A DNA stretch of 64,000 nt, from NCBI GenBank assembly GCA_900469615.1, contig UBYA01000016.1, forward strand, positions 104,560-168,559. Direction: 5' to 3'. This DNA is from Hyphomicrobiales bacterium (lineage in GTDB: Bacteria; Pseudomonadota; Alphaproteobacteria; Rhizobiales; Rhizobiaceae). The position numbers and the translations under genes are program-made. The notes under the pieces were generated by a model, which saw only the letters and a program-made list of their open reading frames with translations, was not told the origin of the DNA and ran no database searches. Shown here piece after piece: positions 35,667 to 45,055 of the stretch (position 1 is the first letter of the stretch; each line of letters begins with the position of its first letter).

Positions 35667-36977
35667 TCATTCGACGCGTGCTGAACCCGGATTGCCGAAA
35701 TCCTCCCGTCGCGGCGTGCGAGGCACCATGCGTCCGATCACGAGAACCAGAAGCACCGCTACCAGCAGGCAGGCGGCAAGGAAGAACATCGGTGCGATGG
35801 TGCTTCCGGTCGAATCCTTGATCCAGGGAACGACGTTTTGAGCGATAAAGCCACCAAGGTTTCCGACGGAGTTGATTGCCGCAAGCCCCGCGGCAGCGCC
35901 GGCTCCCTGCAGGAAGCGCGACGGCAGGCTCCAGAAGACCGGCTGGCCCGCAAAGATGCCGGCGGCCGCGATGCAGAGGAAGGCAAATTGTAGCGTATGG
36001 CCGGGAATGATCGCGGACAGCACCAGACTTACGGCGCCGACCAGCGCGGGGATGACGATATAGGGCGTCTTGGACTCCGCCTTGTCCGCAGCCGCCGGCA
36101 CCGCGTAAAGAGCGATGGCGACGAGCAGCCATGGAATGATATTCAGGAAGCCGTTCGTGGTGTTGCTGACACCGAAATTCTGCACGATCGTCGGCAGCCA
36201 GTAGCTGAGCCCATAGGCCGCAAGCGGAAAGCCGATATAGCAAAGCGCCATCAGCAGCACGCGCGGATTGATCAATGCGCGAAAACCGTCGGCGGCGCTT
36301 TTCTCCATGTCCGAATTCTCAGCTGCGAGCCGATCCCTTAGCCAGCCCTTCTCCGTATCGTCGAGAAAGGTAGCCTTGGCCGGCAGATCGGGCAGGTAAA
36401 ACAGCGTGATGAAGCCGGCAAGTATGGCCGGTATGCCGGTGACGAGAAAAACCCATTGCCAGCCGGCGATGCCATAAAGCCCATTCAAATCCAGCAGCGT
36501 GCCGCCAAGCGGGGCGCCGATCGCGTTGGCGAAAGCGCTGAAAATCATGAAGAGCCCGACCATCGTGCCGCGATAGGCGGATGGATACCAAAGCGTCAGA
36601 AGATAGAGAACACCGGGAAAAAAGCCGGCTTCGCATGCCCCGAGCAGGAAGCGAAGAATATAGAACATGGTCGCATTCTGCGTATAAGCCAGCGCGACCG
36701 TGACCGCTCCCCACGATATCAGGATGCGCGCGAACCATTTGCTGGCACCGAATCGGTCGAGGAGCAGATTGCTCGGCACCTCGAAGATGAAATAGCCGAT
36801 AAAGAACAGTGAAGCGCCGAGACCATAAGCATACTCGCTCATGCCCAGATCGCCGACCATCTCGAGCTTCGCGTAACTGACGTTCTGGCGATCGATATAA
36901 GCGATCAGATAAAGGATTCCCAGAAAAGGCATAAGCCTCCAGGTGATCTTGGATATAAGCTGCTTTTCATCGACCAC
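35667..36977 (-). CDS. MFS transporter, anion:cation symporter (ACS) family
   Basis: A 436-residue, 12-helix transporter. The N-terminal block LGILYLIAYIDRQNVSYAKL and the loop RFLLGACEAGFFPGVLYLL are hallmarks of the ACS family (tartrate, phthalate, glucarate and hexuronate uptake). It leads the leftward set that includes the GntR and DapA-family genes. Uptake of an organic or sugar acid is the likely role. Confidence 0.88.
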   Translation of the reverse strand: MVDEKQLISKITWRLMPFLGILYLIAYIDRQNVSYAKLEMVGDLGMSEYAYGLGASLFFIGYFIFEVPSNLLLDRFGASKWFARILISWGAVTVALAYTQNATMFYILRFLLGACEAGFFPGVLYLLTLWYPSAYRGTMVGLFMIFSAFANAIGAPLGGTLLDLNGLYGIAGWQWVFLVTGIPAILAGFITLFYLPDLPAKATFLDDTEKGWLRDRLAAENSDMEKSAADGFRALINPRVLLMALCYIGFPLAAYGLSYWLPTIVQNFGVSNTTNGFLNIIPWLLVAIALYAVPAAADKAESKTPYIVIPALVGAVSLVLSAIIPGHTLQFAFLCIAAAGIFAGQPVFWSLPSRFLQGAGAAAGLAAINSVGNLGGFIAQNVVPWIKDSTGSTIAPMFFLAACLLVAVLLVLVIGRMVPRTPRREDFGNPGSARVE

Positions 36978-37370
36978 GCCTCTTCCTCCCTGAAAGACGA
37001 TCCTGATCGATGTAGATAGCGCAACTCAGCGTTTATCAATGCAGACGGCGATGGAAAGCGTGCGATGCGAAAATCGGGGCTGTTCAGACGCGCGTTGTTG
37101 TCCGCACACATAGCCGGCCGCACGGTCCGGCATATTCTTATAATTGCTTTCTGCCGCAGCGATATGCAAACAATAATTGCATTTTGTTAACTTTTCATTT
37201 GCCATTTCGGTTGCAGAACTGTTAACGTTTCTTCCAGCGGTTTCGTCATGATGGCGACCATCGGTTCCGGTGACACCGCTTAATTTCCTTTCAAGTTCAT
37301 TTCGTTGCCCGCCAAATCCTTGCTGGAATTGGCGTGGGCATATCCGACTTTGCTTCTCTCAGGGTTCACC
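36978..37370. promoter_or_regulatory. Divergent gap between MFS and flagellin genes with palindrome
   Basis: This 393-bp gap holds the two divergent promoters and no credible gene. It becomes AT-rich from about 37130 to 37280. A 6-7-6 palindrome (ATGCAA / TTGCAT) sits at 37164-37182, usable as a regulator site for either direction. I did not find a convincing sigma-28-type flagellar promoter. Confidence 0.35.
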
Positions 37371-39152
37371 ATGACCAGCATTTTGACCAACACATCGGCG
37401 ATGGCTGCTCTTCAAACGCTTCGCACCGTAAACTCGGGACTCGATCAAACCCAGCAACAGGTCAGCTCGGGTCTGAGAATTCAAAAATCCGCCGACAATG
37501 CGGCCTATTGGTCCATCGCCACGACGATGCGATCCGACAGGTCGGCCGTTTCCGCCGTCTCCGATGCGATCGGGCTTGGACAGGCCAAGGTCGACACGGC
37601 CTATGACGGCCTTGACGCGGTGCATGACATCCTCGCCAAATTCAAGGAAAAGCTTGTTACCGCGACTGAAACCAGCGCCGACAAGGACAAAATTCAGCAA
37701 GAGCTGGATCAGTACAAACAGCAGGTTCTTGGGATCGCATATTCCAGTTCCTTCAATGGACAAAACTGGCTCGTTACCGACGTCCCCGACATTTATGACG
37801 TCAGCGCGAACAGCGATACGGTCGCCTCTTCATTCGTCAGAGACGCCAACGGCAATGTCGCCGTCAACACGGCAGGCATGCACTTGTCCGAGACCTCGCT
37901 GTTCAACAGCACCGGTGGCGGCATTCTCCAGAAAGACGGGCGTGACGCGGGATCGATCGGCGGCATCCGCTATTGGGCAAGCTGGCAGAACGGCTCCGCC
38001 GTTGAGACGGGCTGGTGGCCCTACAACCAGAGCGCCGGCGCGAAAGCCAGCTTCGATTTCACATTTTCAGGGCCTCTTACCTTCGATGACGTGTCGGACC
38101 AGATCAGTTTCGACGTGACCGTGGACGCAGACAACCCGGCCGACGGCATCACGCCGCCCTATAGCGCGGGAAAGACAACGACGGTCGCAATCGACCGATC
38201 GACCGTCGATGCCGTCAACGCTTCCTGGAACGGCGTGATATCGAACTACACGCAATATCAGCAGGTGTTGAGCTACGCGCTTGCGCAGGCCAATATCGGC
38301 GCCGCTGCGACGACATATCGCGACAGCAACAATCAGCCCATCATCAATAGAATCGGCATCTATACGCTGCAGGACCGCTCGACCGGACTGAACGGCTCGT
38401 ATGTGCAAGTCAGCAACTTTACCAGCAATGTCGGGTCTGGCGGCCTTGGTAATGCCTCGGATTACGGTTTGCGCGGATCGAAGCTGACGTTGAATTTTAC
38501 GCCGTTTCAGGATTACAAGGACGGCAACGACGCAGACGGGATCACCATCAGCTTCGACTTCTCCATCAACGGCGCCGCGCCCAAGACCTACACATTCAAT
38601 CGTACCTACGTGAACGACCTGCTGGGTGTCGAAAATGGGAAAGTCGAAACGTCGGAGCAAATGGCGACACTTCTCAAGTCGCTGATGTCAGCTGATTGGC
38701 CGACCCTCAAGATCGACGCCGACAGCCCCTCGTCGGTTATCGTTCAATCGGATCCGGCACTTGACCGGCTGGCCGGCGCCGGTACGGGCGTCACCTTCTC
38801 CAATTTCCATGTTAGTAACGAGCCGTTGCCGACGATCAATTTCATGGATATCGATATCGCCAGCAATCCGGACAAAGTAAGAGATTATCTCGGTTACATC
38901 GAATCCGTCAGCCAGCGCGTGATATCAGGCGCATCCCAGGTCGGAAGCCTTCAAAAGCGGCTCGACTATCAGGCAAACTTCACGGCCAGCCTTATGAACA
39001 ATATTGACAGCGGTGTCGGAAAGCTGGTGGACGCGGACATGGAAAAGGCATCCGCCAAGCTCGCTGCGCAGCAGACGCAGCAACAACTGGCCATTCAGTC
39101 GCTTTCCATTGCCAATTCCAGCGCACAGAACATCATGGCGCTGTTCCGATAG
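37371..39152 (+). CDS. Flagellin, long form with large central domain
   Basis: A 593-residue flagellin; common rhizobial flagellins are roughly 320-430 residues. The conserved N-terminal D0/D1 core is present (MTSILTNTSAMAALQTLRTV, SSGLRIQKSADNAAYWSIAT) and so is the C-terminal core (GSLQKRLDYQANFTASLMNN, VDADMEKASAKLAAQQTQQQ, SIANSSAQNIMALFR). The middle, about 150-500, is a long Gly/Ser/Thr/Asn- and aromatic-rich domain that would face outward on the filament. No other flagellar gene is nearby, so it is an orphan filament subunit. Its stop is only 13 bp from the convergent KTSC gene. Confidence 0.92.
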   Translation: MTSILTNTSAMAALQTLRTVNSGLDQTQQQVSSGLRIQKSADNAAYWSIATTMRSDRSAVSAVSDAIGLGQAKVDTAYDGLDAVHDILAKFKEKLVTATETSADKDKIQQELDQYKQQVLGIAYSSSFNGQNWLVTDVPDIYDVSANSDTVASSFVRDANGNVAVNTAGMHLSETSLFNSTGGGILQKDGRDAGSIGGIRYWASWQNGSAVETGWWPYNQSAGAKASFDFTFSGPLTFDDVSDQISFDVTVDADNPADGITPPYSAGKTTTVAIDRSTVDAVNASWNGVISNYTQYQQVLSYALAQANIGAAATTYRDSNNQPIINRIGIYTLQDRSTGLNGSYVQVSNFTSNVGSGGLGNASDYGLRGSKLTLNFTPFQDYKDGNDADGITISFDFSINGAAPKTYTFNRTYVNDLLGVENGKVETSEQMATLLKSLMSADWPTLKIDADSPSSVIVQSDPALDRLAGAGTGVTFSNFHVSNEPLPTINFMDIDIASNPDKVRDYLGYIESVSQRVISGASQVGSLQKRLDYQANFTASLMNNIDSGVGKLVDADMEKASAKLAAQQTQQQLAIQSLSIANSSAQNIMALFR

Positions 39153-39165
39153 ATCTGGGCAAGCG

Positions 39166-39372
39166 TCAAGCGACGCGTTCGAACCGCGTGCGGATATGCT
39201 CGATATAATGCTGGCCCGGCGAAGGCGCCTTGACCATGGCAAGCGCCGCTTTCCGCGGAACGCCGGCGAACTGGCGTTCTTCCCCGTTTCTGAAGCGGAT
39301 GTACAATCGCCCGTCTTCCGGCCGGAAGAAGACGGACTTGATGATCTTTGACGAAACCGAAAGCTCTTGCAT
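39166..39372 (-). CDS. KTSC domain protein
   Basis: A 68-residue protein that is almost entirely one KTSC domain: SKIIKSVFFRPEDGRLYIRF, NGEERQFAGVP, MVKAPSPGQHYIEHIRTRF. The domain is small and beta-rich; it is sometimes fused to lysyl-tRNA synthetase or nucleic-acid enzymes, and its function is not settled. It is convergent with the flagellin gene. Confidence 0.75.
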   Translation of the reverse strand: MQELSVSSKIIKSVFFRPEDGRLYIRFRNGEERQFAGVPRKAALAMVKAPSPGQHYIEHIRTRFERVA

Positions 39373-39647
39373 GGCTCACCTCACCTTCATCCGGTTCTTC
39401 TCATAGAAAACCAAAAGATGGGTGAAATGACCTAGTTAACGAAGCATAGAGGCGCATCGGCAGATTTTAGCGATCGCGCTCTACGCCGCCGACCTTTCGG
39501 AAGGCATTTCCTGCACGTTCACAGGCCGCGTATTTCGCGCTTGCCGGTATCAGCGATCTCGATCCCCACCCTCGCAACCATTGCACAAATGATCGGGGAT
39601 ATTGCAGACTACACCACAGCCACATCGAAACAATGCGAGGAGCTTCC

Positions 39648-40940
39648 GTGTTCGACCTCATCATCCGCCGCGCCAATCTGCCCGATGGCCGCAAGGGCAT
39701 CGATATCGCGGTCAAGGACGGCCGGATCGCGGCAGTGGAGGCTTCCATCGCCGCCGAGGCGAAAGAGGAAATCGACGCCACCAACCGGCTGGTGAGCCCA
39801 CCCTTCGTCGATCCGCATTTTCATATGGACGCCACGCTTTCGCTCGGTCTGCCGCGCATGAACATTTCCGGCACTCTTCTCGAAGGTATCGCGCTTTGGG
39901 GAGAATTGCGCCCCATCGTCACGAAAGAAGAGCTCGTCGAGCGTGCGCTGCGCTACTGCGATCTTGCCGTGACGCAAGGCTTGCTGTTTATCCGCAGCCA
40001 TGTCGATACGTCCGATCCCCGGCTGGTGACGGCCGAGGCGCTTCTGGAGGTGAAGGAAAGGGTCAAGCCCTATATCGACCTGCAGCTCGTCGCCTTCCCG
40101 CAGGATGGCTATTACCGCACCAGAGATAGTGTCGCCTCGCTCGTACGGGCGCTCGACATGGGCGTCGATATCGTCGGTGGCATCCCGCATTTCGAACGGA
40201 CCATGGAGGAAGGCAAGGCCTCGGTCGAGGCACTGTGCAGGATTGCCGCCGATCGCGGCCTGCCCGTCGATATGCATTGCGACGAGACCGACGATCCCAT
40301 GTCTCGCCACATCGAGACGCTGGCGGCGGAGACCATACGCTTCGGACTGCAGGGCCGTGTTGCCGGCTCGCATCTGACCTCGATGCACTCGATGGACAAC
40401 TACTACGTTTCCAAGCTCATCCCCCTTATGGCGGAAGCACGGATCAACGTTATTCCCAATCCGCTGATCAACATCATGCTGCAAGGTCGGCACGACACCT
40501 ATCCCAAGCGCCGTGGCATGACCCGCGTACGCGAACTCATGGATGCCGGGCTCAATGTGTCCTTCGGCCATGACTGCGTGATGGACCCCTGGTATTCGAT
40601 GGGCTCCGGCGACATGCTCGAAGTCGGCCATATGGCGATTCATGTCGCGCAGATGGCCGGCATCGAAGACAAGAAGAAGATCTTCGACGCGTTGACTATC
40701 AACTCCGCCAGAACGCTCGGCCTTAAGGGCTATGGGTTGGAAAAGGGCTGCAACGCCGATCTGGTGGTCTTGCAAGCTGTCGACACGCTCGAGGCGCTGC
40801 GGCTGAAACCCAACCGTCTTGCCGTCATCAAGCGCGGCAAGATGATCGCCCGCTCCGCGCCGCGCATCGGCGAACTCTTCCTCGATGGAAGACCGGCACG
40901 GATAGACGGCGGACTCGACTACGTGCCCACACAGAAATAG
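39648..40940 (+). CDS. Cytosine deaminase-like amidohydrolase (CodA family)
   Basis: A 430-residue metal-dependent deaminase. It aligns with E. coli CodA block by block: VDPHFHMDATLS (metal His pair), IRSHVDTSD, VAFPQDG, VDMHCDETDD (metal His), NPLINIMLQGRHDTYPKRRG and FGHDCVMDPWYSMG, where the first Asp is the metal ligand. The residue after that Asp is Cys, where CodA has Asp314, a position known to shape substrate choice. Cytosine may therefore not be the true substrate; isocytosine, creatinine or a related ring is possible. I choose GTG 39648, with AGGAG 5 bp upstream, over ATG 39633. Confidence 0.8.
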   Translation: MFDLIIRRANLPDGRKGIDIAVKDGRIAAVEASIAAEAKEEIDATNRLVSPPFVDPHFHMDATLSLGLPRMNISGTLLEGIALWGELRPIVTKEELVERALRYCDLAVTQGLLFIRSHVDTSDPRLVTAEALLEVKERVKPYIDLQLVAFPQDGYYRTRDSVASLVRALDMGVDIVGGIPHFERTMEEGKASVEALCRIAADRGLPVDMHCDETDDPMSRHIETLAAETIRFGLQGRVAGSHLTSMHSMDNYYVSKLIPLMAEARINVIPNPLINIMLQGRHDTYPKRRGMTRVRELMDAGLNVSFGHDCVMDPWYSMGSGDMLEVGHMAIHVAQMAGIEDKKKIFDALTINSARTLGLKGYGLEKGCNADLVVLQAVDTLEALRLKPNRLAVIKRGKMIARSAPRIGELFLDGRPARIDGGLDYVPTQK

Positions 40941-41115
40941 CGGAATAGTTCTTTCCCGCGGCTCGCCAACCGATCTATAACCCCAGCGCGATGCGCCGAA
41001 ATGCCCGCGCAGAGAACCCATGCTGTCGCCCGGCCGACATGATGGGATCAACAACGATTTGGCTGCGATCCTGAAAAGGATCGACGTCATTCGGAAAGCT
41101 GACCGATATGAGCTG

Positions 41116-41634
41116 TCAGCCCTGCTTGATCGCCGTCATGTTAAGATGCCAAGGCTCGCTGTCGTTGCCGGAAAACTGTCGCGCAATCCCCACGAACCCG
41201 CAGCAACGCAGGAGTTCAGCGAGCGTCCTTTCGGTGTAGCCCCAACGATGCGCATCTTCGCGATTTCCACCGCGGCTTTCGTCCCGCCAGCCGAAGAATC
41301 CGGCATGAGCATGCATCTGCTGATCGGCGAAATGGCTCTGGGCCGTGCCCAGAAGTTGTCGCGCATGGAACTCCAGATCGGGCACGACGACATTCAATGA
41401 TCCACCCGGCATGAGCAGGCTGAACCAACGGGCGATAGCCGCTTGTGCGTCGTTTGGGTCGAGATGCTCCAGCATATGTCGCGTATATATTTCCGACACG
41501 GAGCCATCCGCCACCGTGGAAATCTCCCACGCGTTCGAAACGATATCGACGCCTTCGGCTGGGCGGACATCCACACTCAGAAATCCAGGTCGCTTTTTTG
41601 AACCTGCGCCGACGTTCAATCTAATTTCTGTCAT
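41116..41634 (-). CDS. Small SAM-dependent methyltransferase-like protein
   Basis: A 172-residue protein. RLNVGAGSKKRPGFLSVDVR is the compact glycine-rich SAM site of the WcaX/MoaA-associated 'predicted SAM-dependent methyltransferase' group; IYTRHMLEHLDPND and LLMPGGSLNVVVPD are the post-I and motif III blocks. Such proteins often sit with surface polysaccharide genes, but none is adjacent here. GGGGA lies before ATG 41634. Confidence 0.8.
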   Translation of the reverse strand: MTEIRLNVGAGSKKRPGFLSVDVRPAEGVDIVSNAWEISTVADGSVSEIYTRHMLEHLDPNDAQAAIARWFSLLMPGGSLNVVVPDLEFHARQLLGTAQSHFADQQMHAHAGFFGWRDESRGGNREDAHRWGYTERTLAELLRCCGFVGIARQFSGNDSEPWHLNMTAIKQG

Positions 41635-42097
41635 GCGAATCCCCGTTTGCCGTTTCGACAATCGTTATAATTAAGTCTGTTATCCTGACAAGAAACTGGA
41701 AGCTGATTGAGAGCCGACGGGCCGAGGGCAACCAGAAATAGCCTCTTTCGATAGATGACGTTGAACCGCTCTACTTCCGAACTCTTATTGCCCGTAGCTG
41801 GTATCAACCTCGCAGAGAGTGCCGTCTTTCAGATCCATGACGTAGATAAGAGCGGTCGAATTTTCGCCCCAGACCCGATACATCGGCTGCGTAACCGTCC
41901 AGACCGCCGCTACCGTCTTCGGCAATTCTCACGAGATGATTGAATCACGCAAAAGCAGTCGGCGGAACTCATATGCATGGCATGCTTGCGAATGCGGTCG
42001 TTTGTCACAGGCCTAGCTGACGGACTGAAATAAACTCAGCTTTACAACTAACATGTCAGTATGATACGCACTGACCTCATAAGATCGGGAGGATCGG
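41635..42097. other. Intergenic region with a possible gene remnant
   Basis: This 463-bp gap lies between the methyltransferase start and the sugar operon. On the minus strand, 41925 down to 41785 reads as a 46-codon stretch from a TTG, containing MYRVWGENSTALIYVMDLKD and ending in TAA, with plausible codon use. A stop lies directly upstream in frame, so it is either a tiny gene or the tail of a lost one. I do not recognise it. The rest holds the promoter of the operon to the right. Confidence 0.3.
42055..42075. promoter_or_regulatory. Candidate operator of the sugar operon
   Basis: GTCAGT, nine bases, ACTGAC forms a perfect 6-9-6 inverted repeat 22 bp before the DapA-family ATG. Such symmetric sites close to the start are typical for GntR regulators, and one is encoded at 43004 in the same operon. 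Autoregulation is inferred. Confidence 0.5.
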
Positions 42098-42982
42098 ATG
42101 AGAGAGAGTTTTGGCCTGTCGGCCGCCCTGGCAACACCCTTTGACACCAATGGCGGCATCGCGATCCCGGGCGTGATCGAACAGGCGAAGCACTGCCTTG
42201 CCAACGGCTGCAAAAGCATCACGCTCTTCGGCACGACGGGCGAAGGTGCATCCATCGGCATGCAGGAGCGCCAGCAGGTGCTCGCCGCGATGATGAAGGC
42301 CGGCATCGCCCCGTCTCAGATCGTCATGGGCGTCTTGGTCGATGCCGCCGAGGATGCCGCAGCGCAGGCGGGACAAGCCCTTGCCCAGGGCGTCAGAAAC
42401 ATCCTTCTTGCTCCGCCGTCCTATTTCAAGAATGTCAGCGACGATGGTCTCTTCAAGTGGTTTGCGGCCGTCTTCACCATGCTGGGAACGCATGCTCGCG
42501 ACGTGATCGTCTACAATATCCCCTCGGTGACGATGGTGCCGCTCTCCATCTCGCTTGTCGGCCGTTTGCGCGCCGCTTTTCCCGATATCGTCGTCGGCGT
42601 CAAGGACTCCTCCGGCGACTGGCCTTATACCGAGGAACTTCTGAAAACCCAGGGCGATCTTGTCATTCTGATCGGCGACGAGCGGCATCTGGCACGCGGG
42701 GTGCGGCTCGGTGGACAGGGCGCCATTTCAGGCATGGCAAATCTTCTTCCCCGCGAAGTCCAAGCCATGGCGGAGGAAGGAATCGATGACCTCAATGTCG
42801 AGCGTTTCGTCGATCAACTGCTGAATTATCCCGTCATCCCCTCGATCAAGGCAATTCTCGCCCGCCTGACCGAGGATGACAGCTGGCTTGCCGTGCGCCC
42901 GCCTCTCGTGCCAATGAACAGACAAGATTCTGACACGCTCTTTGCTGCCTTCAGCGCGTTGTTCCGCGCCAGGGCGGCTTGA
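42098..42982 (+). CDS. DapA-family aldolase/lyase of the sugar operon
   Basis: A 294-residue class I aldolase. The blocks are LFGTTGEGAS (carboxylate binding), VIVYNIPSVT (catalytic Tyr) and VVGVKDSSGDW (Schiff-base Lys). It is the first gene of an operon with a GntR regulator, a sugar ABC importer and a PfkB kinase, which points to 2-keto-3-deoxy sugar-acid or sialic-type aldol cleavage rather than lysine synthesis. GGGAGG precedes the ATG. Only 31% or so resemblance by eye exists to the DapA-like protein at 33668, so they are not duplicates; that impression is not a computed value and should not be used as one. Confidence 0.82.
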   Translation: MRESFGLSAALATPFDTNGGIAIPGVIEQAKHCLANGCKSITLFGTTGEGASIGMQERQQVLAAMMKAGIAPSQIVMGVLVDAAEDAAAQAGQALAQGVRNILLAPPSYFKNVSDDGLFKWFAAVFTMLGTHARDVIVYNIPSVTMVPLSISLVGRLRAAFPDIVVGVKDSSGDWPYTEELLKTQGDLVILIGDERHLARGVRLGGQGAISGMANLLPREVQAMAEEGIDDLNVERFVDQLLNYPVIPSIKAILARLTEDDSWLAVRPPLVPMNRQDSDTLFAAFSALFRARAA

Positions 42983-43003
42983 GCGAACAGCGCGGAGCTG
43001 CCG

Positions 43004-43663
43004 ATGGATGGACCGGGCGAACAGCCGACGTTGAGAGAAAAGGCGTATGAAAGCTTCACGCGCCATCTGCTGGCGCGCGACGTTCGGCCTGGCCAGTTCA
43101 TCTCGCAACGGCGGCTGGTCGACCTGACGGGCCTCACGCTTGGCGCGATCCGCGAACTGATCCCTCGCCTTGAAGCCGAAGGACTGATCAAGACGGTTCC
43201 GCAGCGCGGATTGCAGATCGCCCATATCGATCTCGACCTGATCCGGGAGGCCTTCCAGCTTCGTCTCTTTCTGGAGAAGGAAGCCGTCGCGCTGTTTACC
43301 TATTCCGCATCGGACGAGACGATTGCCAAGCTTTTGAAAGAACATCGCGATATCGCCGACGCCATTCGCTCCGGCGACGGCTCGCAGGAACTCGAACTGC
43401 ATGCGCAATCAGTGGATTGGGGCATGCACGACGCCTTTATCGATGCGCTCGGCAATACCATCATCTCGAATGCCTATCGGGTCAATTCAATCAAGATGCG
43501 CCTGATCAGCCAGGACAGGTTCCGCATCAACGGCCATGTCGGGCCTGTGATGGAAGAGCATTTGAAAGTGCTTGAGGCCATCCAGCGGCGATCCGCAGAG
43601 GAGGCTGTTACCGCCCTCGTATCCCACATCAATGGAGCACGGGACCGCGCACTGAAGATTTGA
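43004..43663 (+). CDS. GntR-family regulator (FCD type)
   Basis: A 219-residue regulator with an N-terminal winged helix (REKAYESFTRHLLARDVRPG, LTGLTLGAIRELIPRLEAEG, PQRGLQIAHI) and a helical FCD ligand domain (DWGMHDAFIDALGN, EEHLKVLEAIQRR). It lies between the aldolase and the binding protein genes and most likely controls the whole operon through the symmetric site at 42055-42075. Confidence 0.87.
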   Translation: MDGPGEQPTLREKAYESFTRHLLARDVRPGQFISQRRLVDLTGLTLGAIRELIPRLEAEGLIKTVPQRGLQIAHIDLDLIREAFQLRLFLEKEAVALFTYSASDETIAKLLKEHRDIADAIRSGDGSQELELHAQSVDWGMHDAFIDALGNTIISNAYRVNSIKMRLISQDRFRINGHVGPVMEEHLKVLEAIQRRSAEEAVTALVSHINGARDRALKI

Positions 43664-43723
43664 ATAGCATTGGATAACAAGGCCGCGAATGAGGAGATTT
43701 TCGGCCAAAGGAGGAGGAATAGA

Positions 43724-45055
43724 ATGTCATCGTCATTTTTTAATCCGACACGTCGCGGCTTCATGGCCGGCACGGCAGCGCTCGGCGCCGCAAGCCTTCT
43801 GGGTGTACGTACCGCCTCGGCAGCCGTAGACTGGAAGCGCTTTTCCGGAACGACGCTCGAAGTCAACCTCATCAAGAGCCCGCGTAGCGAAACGATCCTC
43901 AAATATTTGAGCGAATTCGAAGCCCTTACGGGCATCAAGGTCAACGCGGAAGCCACGCCCGAACAGCAGCAGCGCCAGAAGACGACGATCGAGCTCAGCT
44001 CCGGCAAGCCGAGCTTCGACGTCGTGCATCTGAGCTACCACGTCCAGAAACGCCAGTTCGAAAAGGGCGGCTGGCTTGCCGACATCAGCGGCTTCATGAA
44101 AGACCCATCGCTTACCGATCCGTCGCTGACGGAGAGCGATTTCGCCGAAGCCGGCCTGAAGTTCGCCAAGGATGCCAGCGGCGTGATGCGCTCCCTGCCC
44201 TTCTCGGTCGATTACTGGATCATCTATTGGAACAAGGCCCTGTTCGAGAAGAAAGGTCTCGCCTATCCCGAAACCTTCGAAGACATGGTCAAGGCCGCCG
44301 AGGCGCTGACCGACAAATCCACCAACACCTATGGTTTCGTCGCGCGCGGCCTGAAGAACGCCAACACGCCGGTCTGGACGACCTTCATGCTCGGCTATGG
44401 CACAACGCCGCTTTCGGACGACGGCAAGCTGCAGACGGAGTCGCAGGGAGCTGTGGATGCCGCAAAACTCTATCAGCGGCTGATGACGAATTCCGCGCCT
44501 CCCGGCGTTTCCGGCTTCAACTGGGCAGAAGCGCAATCGGCCTTCCTGCAAGGCAAGATCGGCATGTGGCTCGATGGCGTCGGCTTTGCGCCACCGATCG
44601 AAAATCCCGAAAAGTCCCGCGTCGTTGGGCAAGTCGGCTACGGAATCATGCCCAAGGGGCCGAAGGCGCAAGCCGCTGCGACGACCGGCGACGGCATCGG
44701 CGTCACCGCCGCCAGCCAGAATAAGGAAGCGGCCTACCTCTTCTGCCAGTGGGCCATTTCCCACGACATGGGCGCACGCCTGCTGCAGGCCGGCGCCGGC
44801 GTTCCCTTCCGCCAATCCATTCTGGAGGATCAGAAGGTGCGCGAAGGCGTCAAGATGCCGGGCGCCTGGCTGGATGCCGTCGTCGGCTCTGCCAAGGTCT
44901 CGCAACTCGCATTGCCCGTTATCATTCCGGTCACCGAGTTCCGTGACATCTACGGCGTCGCCTTGACGAACATGATCGGCGGCGCCGATCCGGCAGCCGA
45001 ACTGAAAACGGCAACCGCCCAGTTCGAGCCGGTGCTGGCGCGAAGCGAGGGATAA
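43724..45055 (+). CDS. Sugar ABC transporter substrate-binding protein (family 1), Tat-exported
   Basis: A 443-residue periplasmic binding protein. TRRGFMAGTAALGAASLLG is a twin-arginine signal, cleaved near ASA, which suggests export in a folded form. The mature protein has family 1 blocks (NLIKSPRSETILKYLSEFEA, VVHLSYH, FSVDYWIIYWNKALFEKKGL, GKIGMWLDG). It would bind an oligosaccharide, polyol or sugar acid. A strong GGAGGAGGA ribosome site precedes the ATG. The stop overlaps the permease start (TAATG). Confidence 0.9.
   Translation: MSSSFFNPTRRGFMAGTAALGAASLLGVRTASAAVDWKRFSGTTLEVNLIKSPRSETILKYLSEFEALTGIKVNAEATPEQQQRQKTTIELSSGKPSFDVVHLSYHVQKRQFEKGGWLADISGFMKDPSLTDPSLTESDFAEAGLKFAKDASGVMRSLPFSVDYWIIYWNKALFEKKGLAYPETFEDMVKAAEALTDKSTNTYGFVARGLKNANTPVWTTFMLGYGTTPLSDDGKLQTESQGAVDAAKLYQRLMTNSAPPGVSGFNWAEAQSAFLQGKIGMWLDGVGFAPPIENPEKSRVVGQVGYGIMPKGPKAQAAATTGDGIGVTAASQNKEAAYLFCQWAISHDMGARLLQAGAGVPFRQSILEDQKVREGVKMPGAWLDAVVGSAKVSQLALPVIIPVTEFRDIYGVALTNMIGGADPAAELKTATAQFEPVLARSEG

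Noticed and set aside
41755..41943. A 62-codon frame on the plus strand before the sugar operon
   Set aside because: It lacks a ribosome site and family resemblance; the minus-strand reading of the same DNA looks slightly more protein-like.
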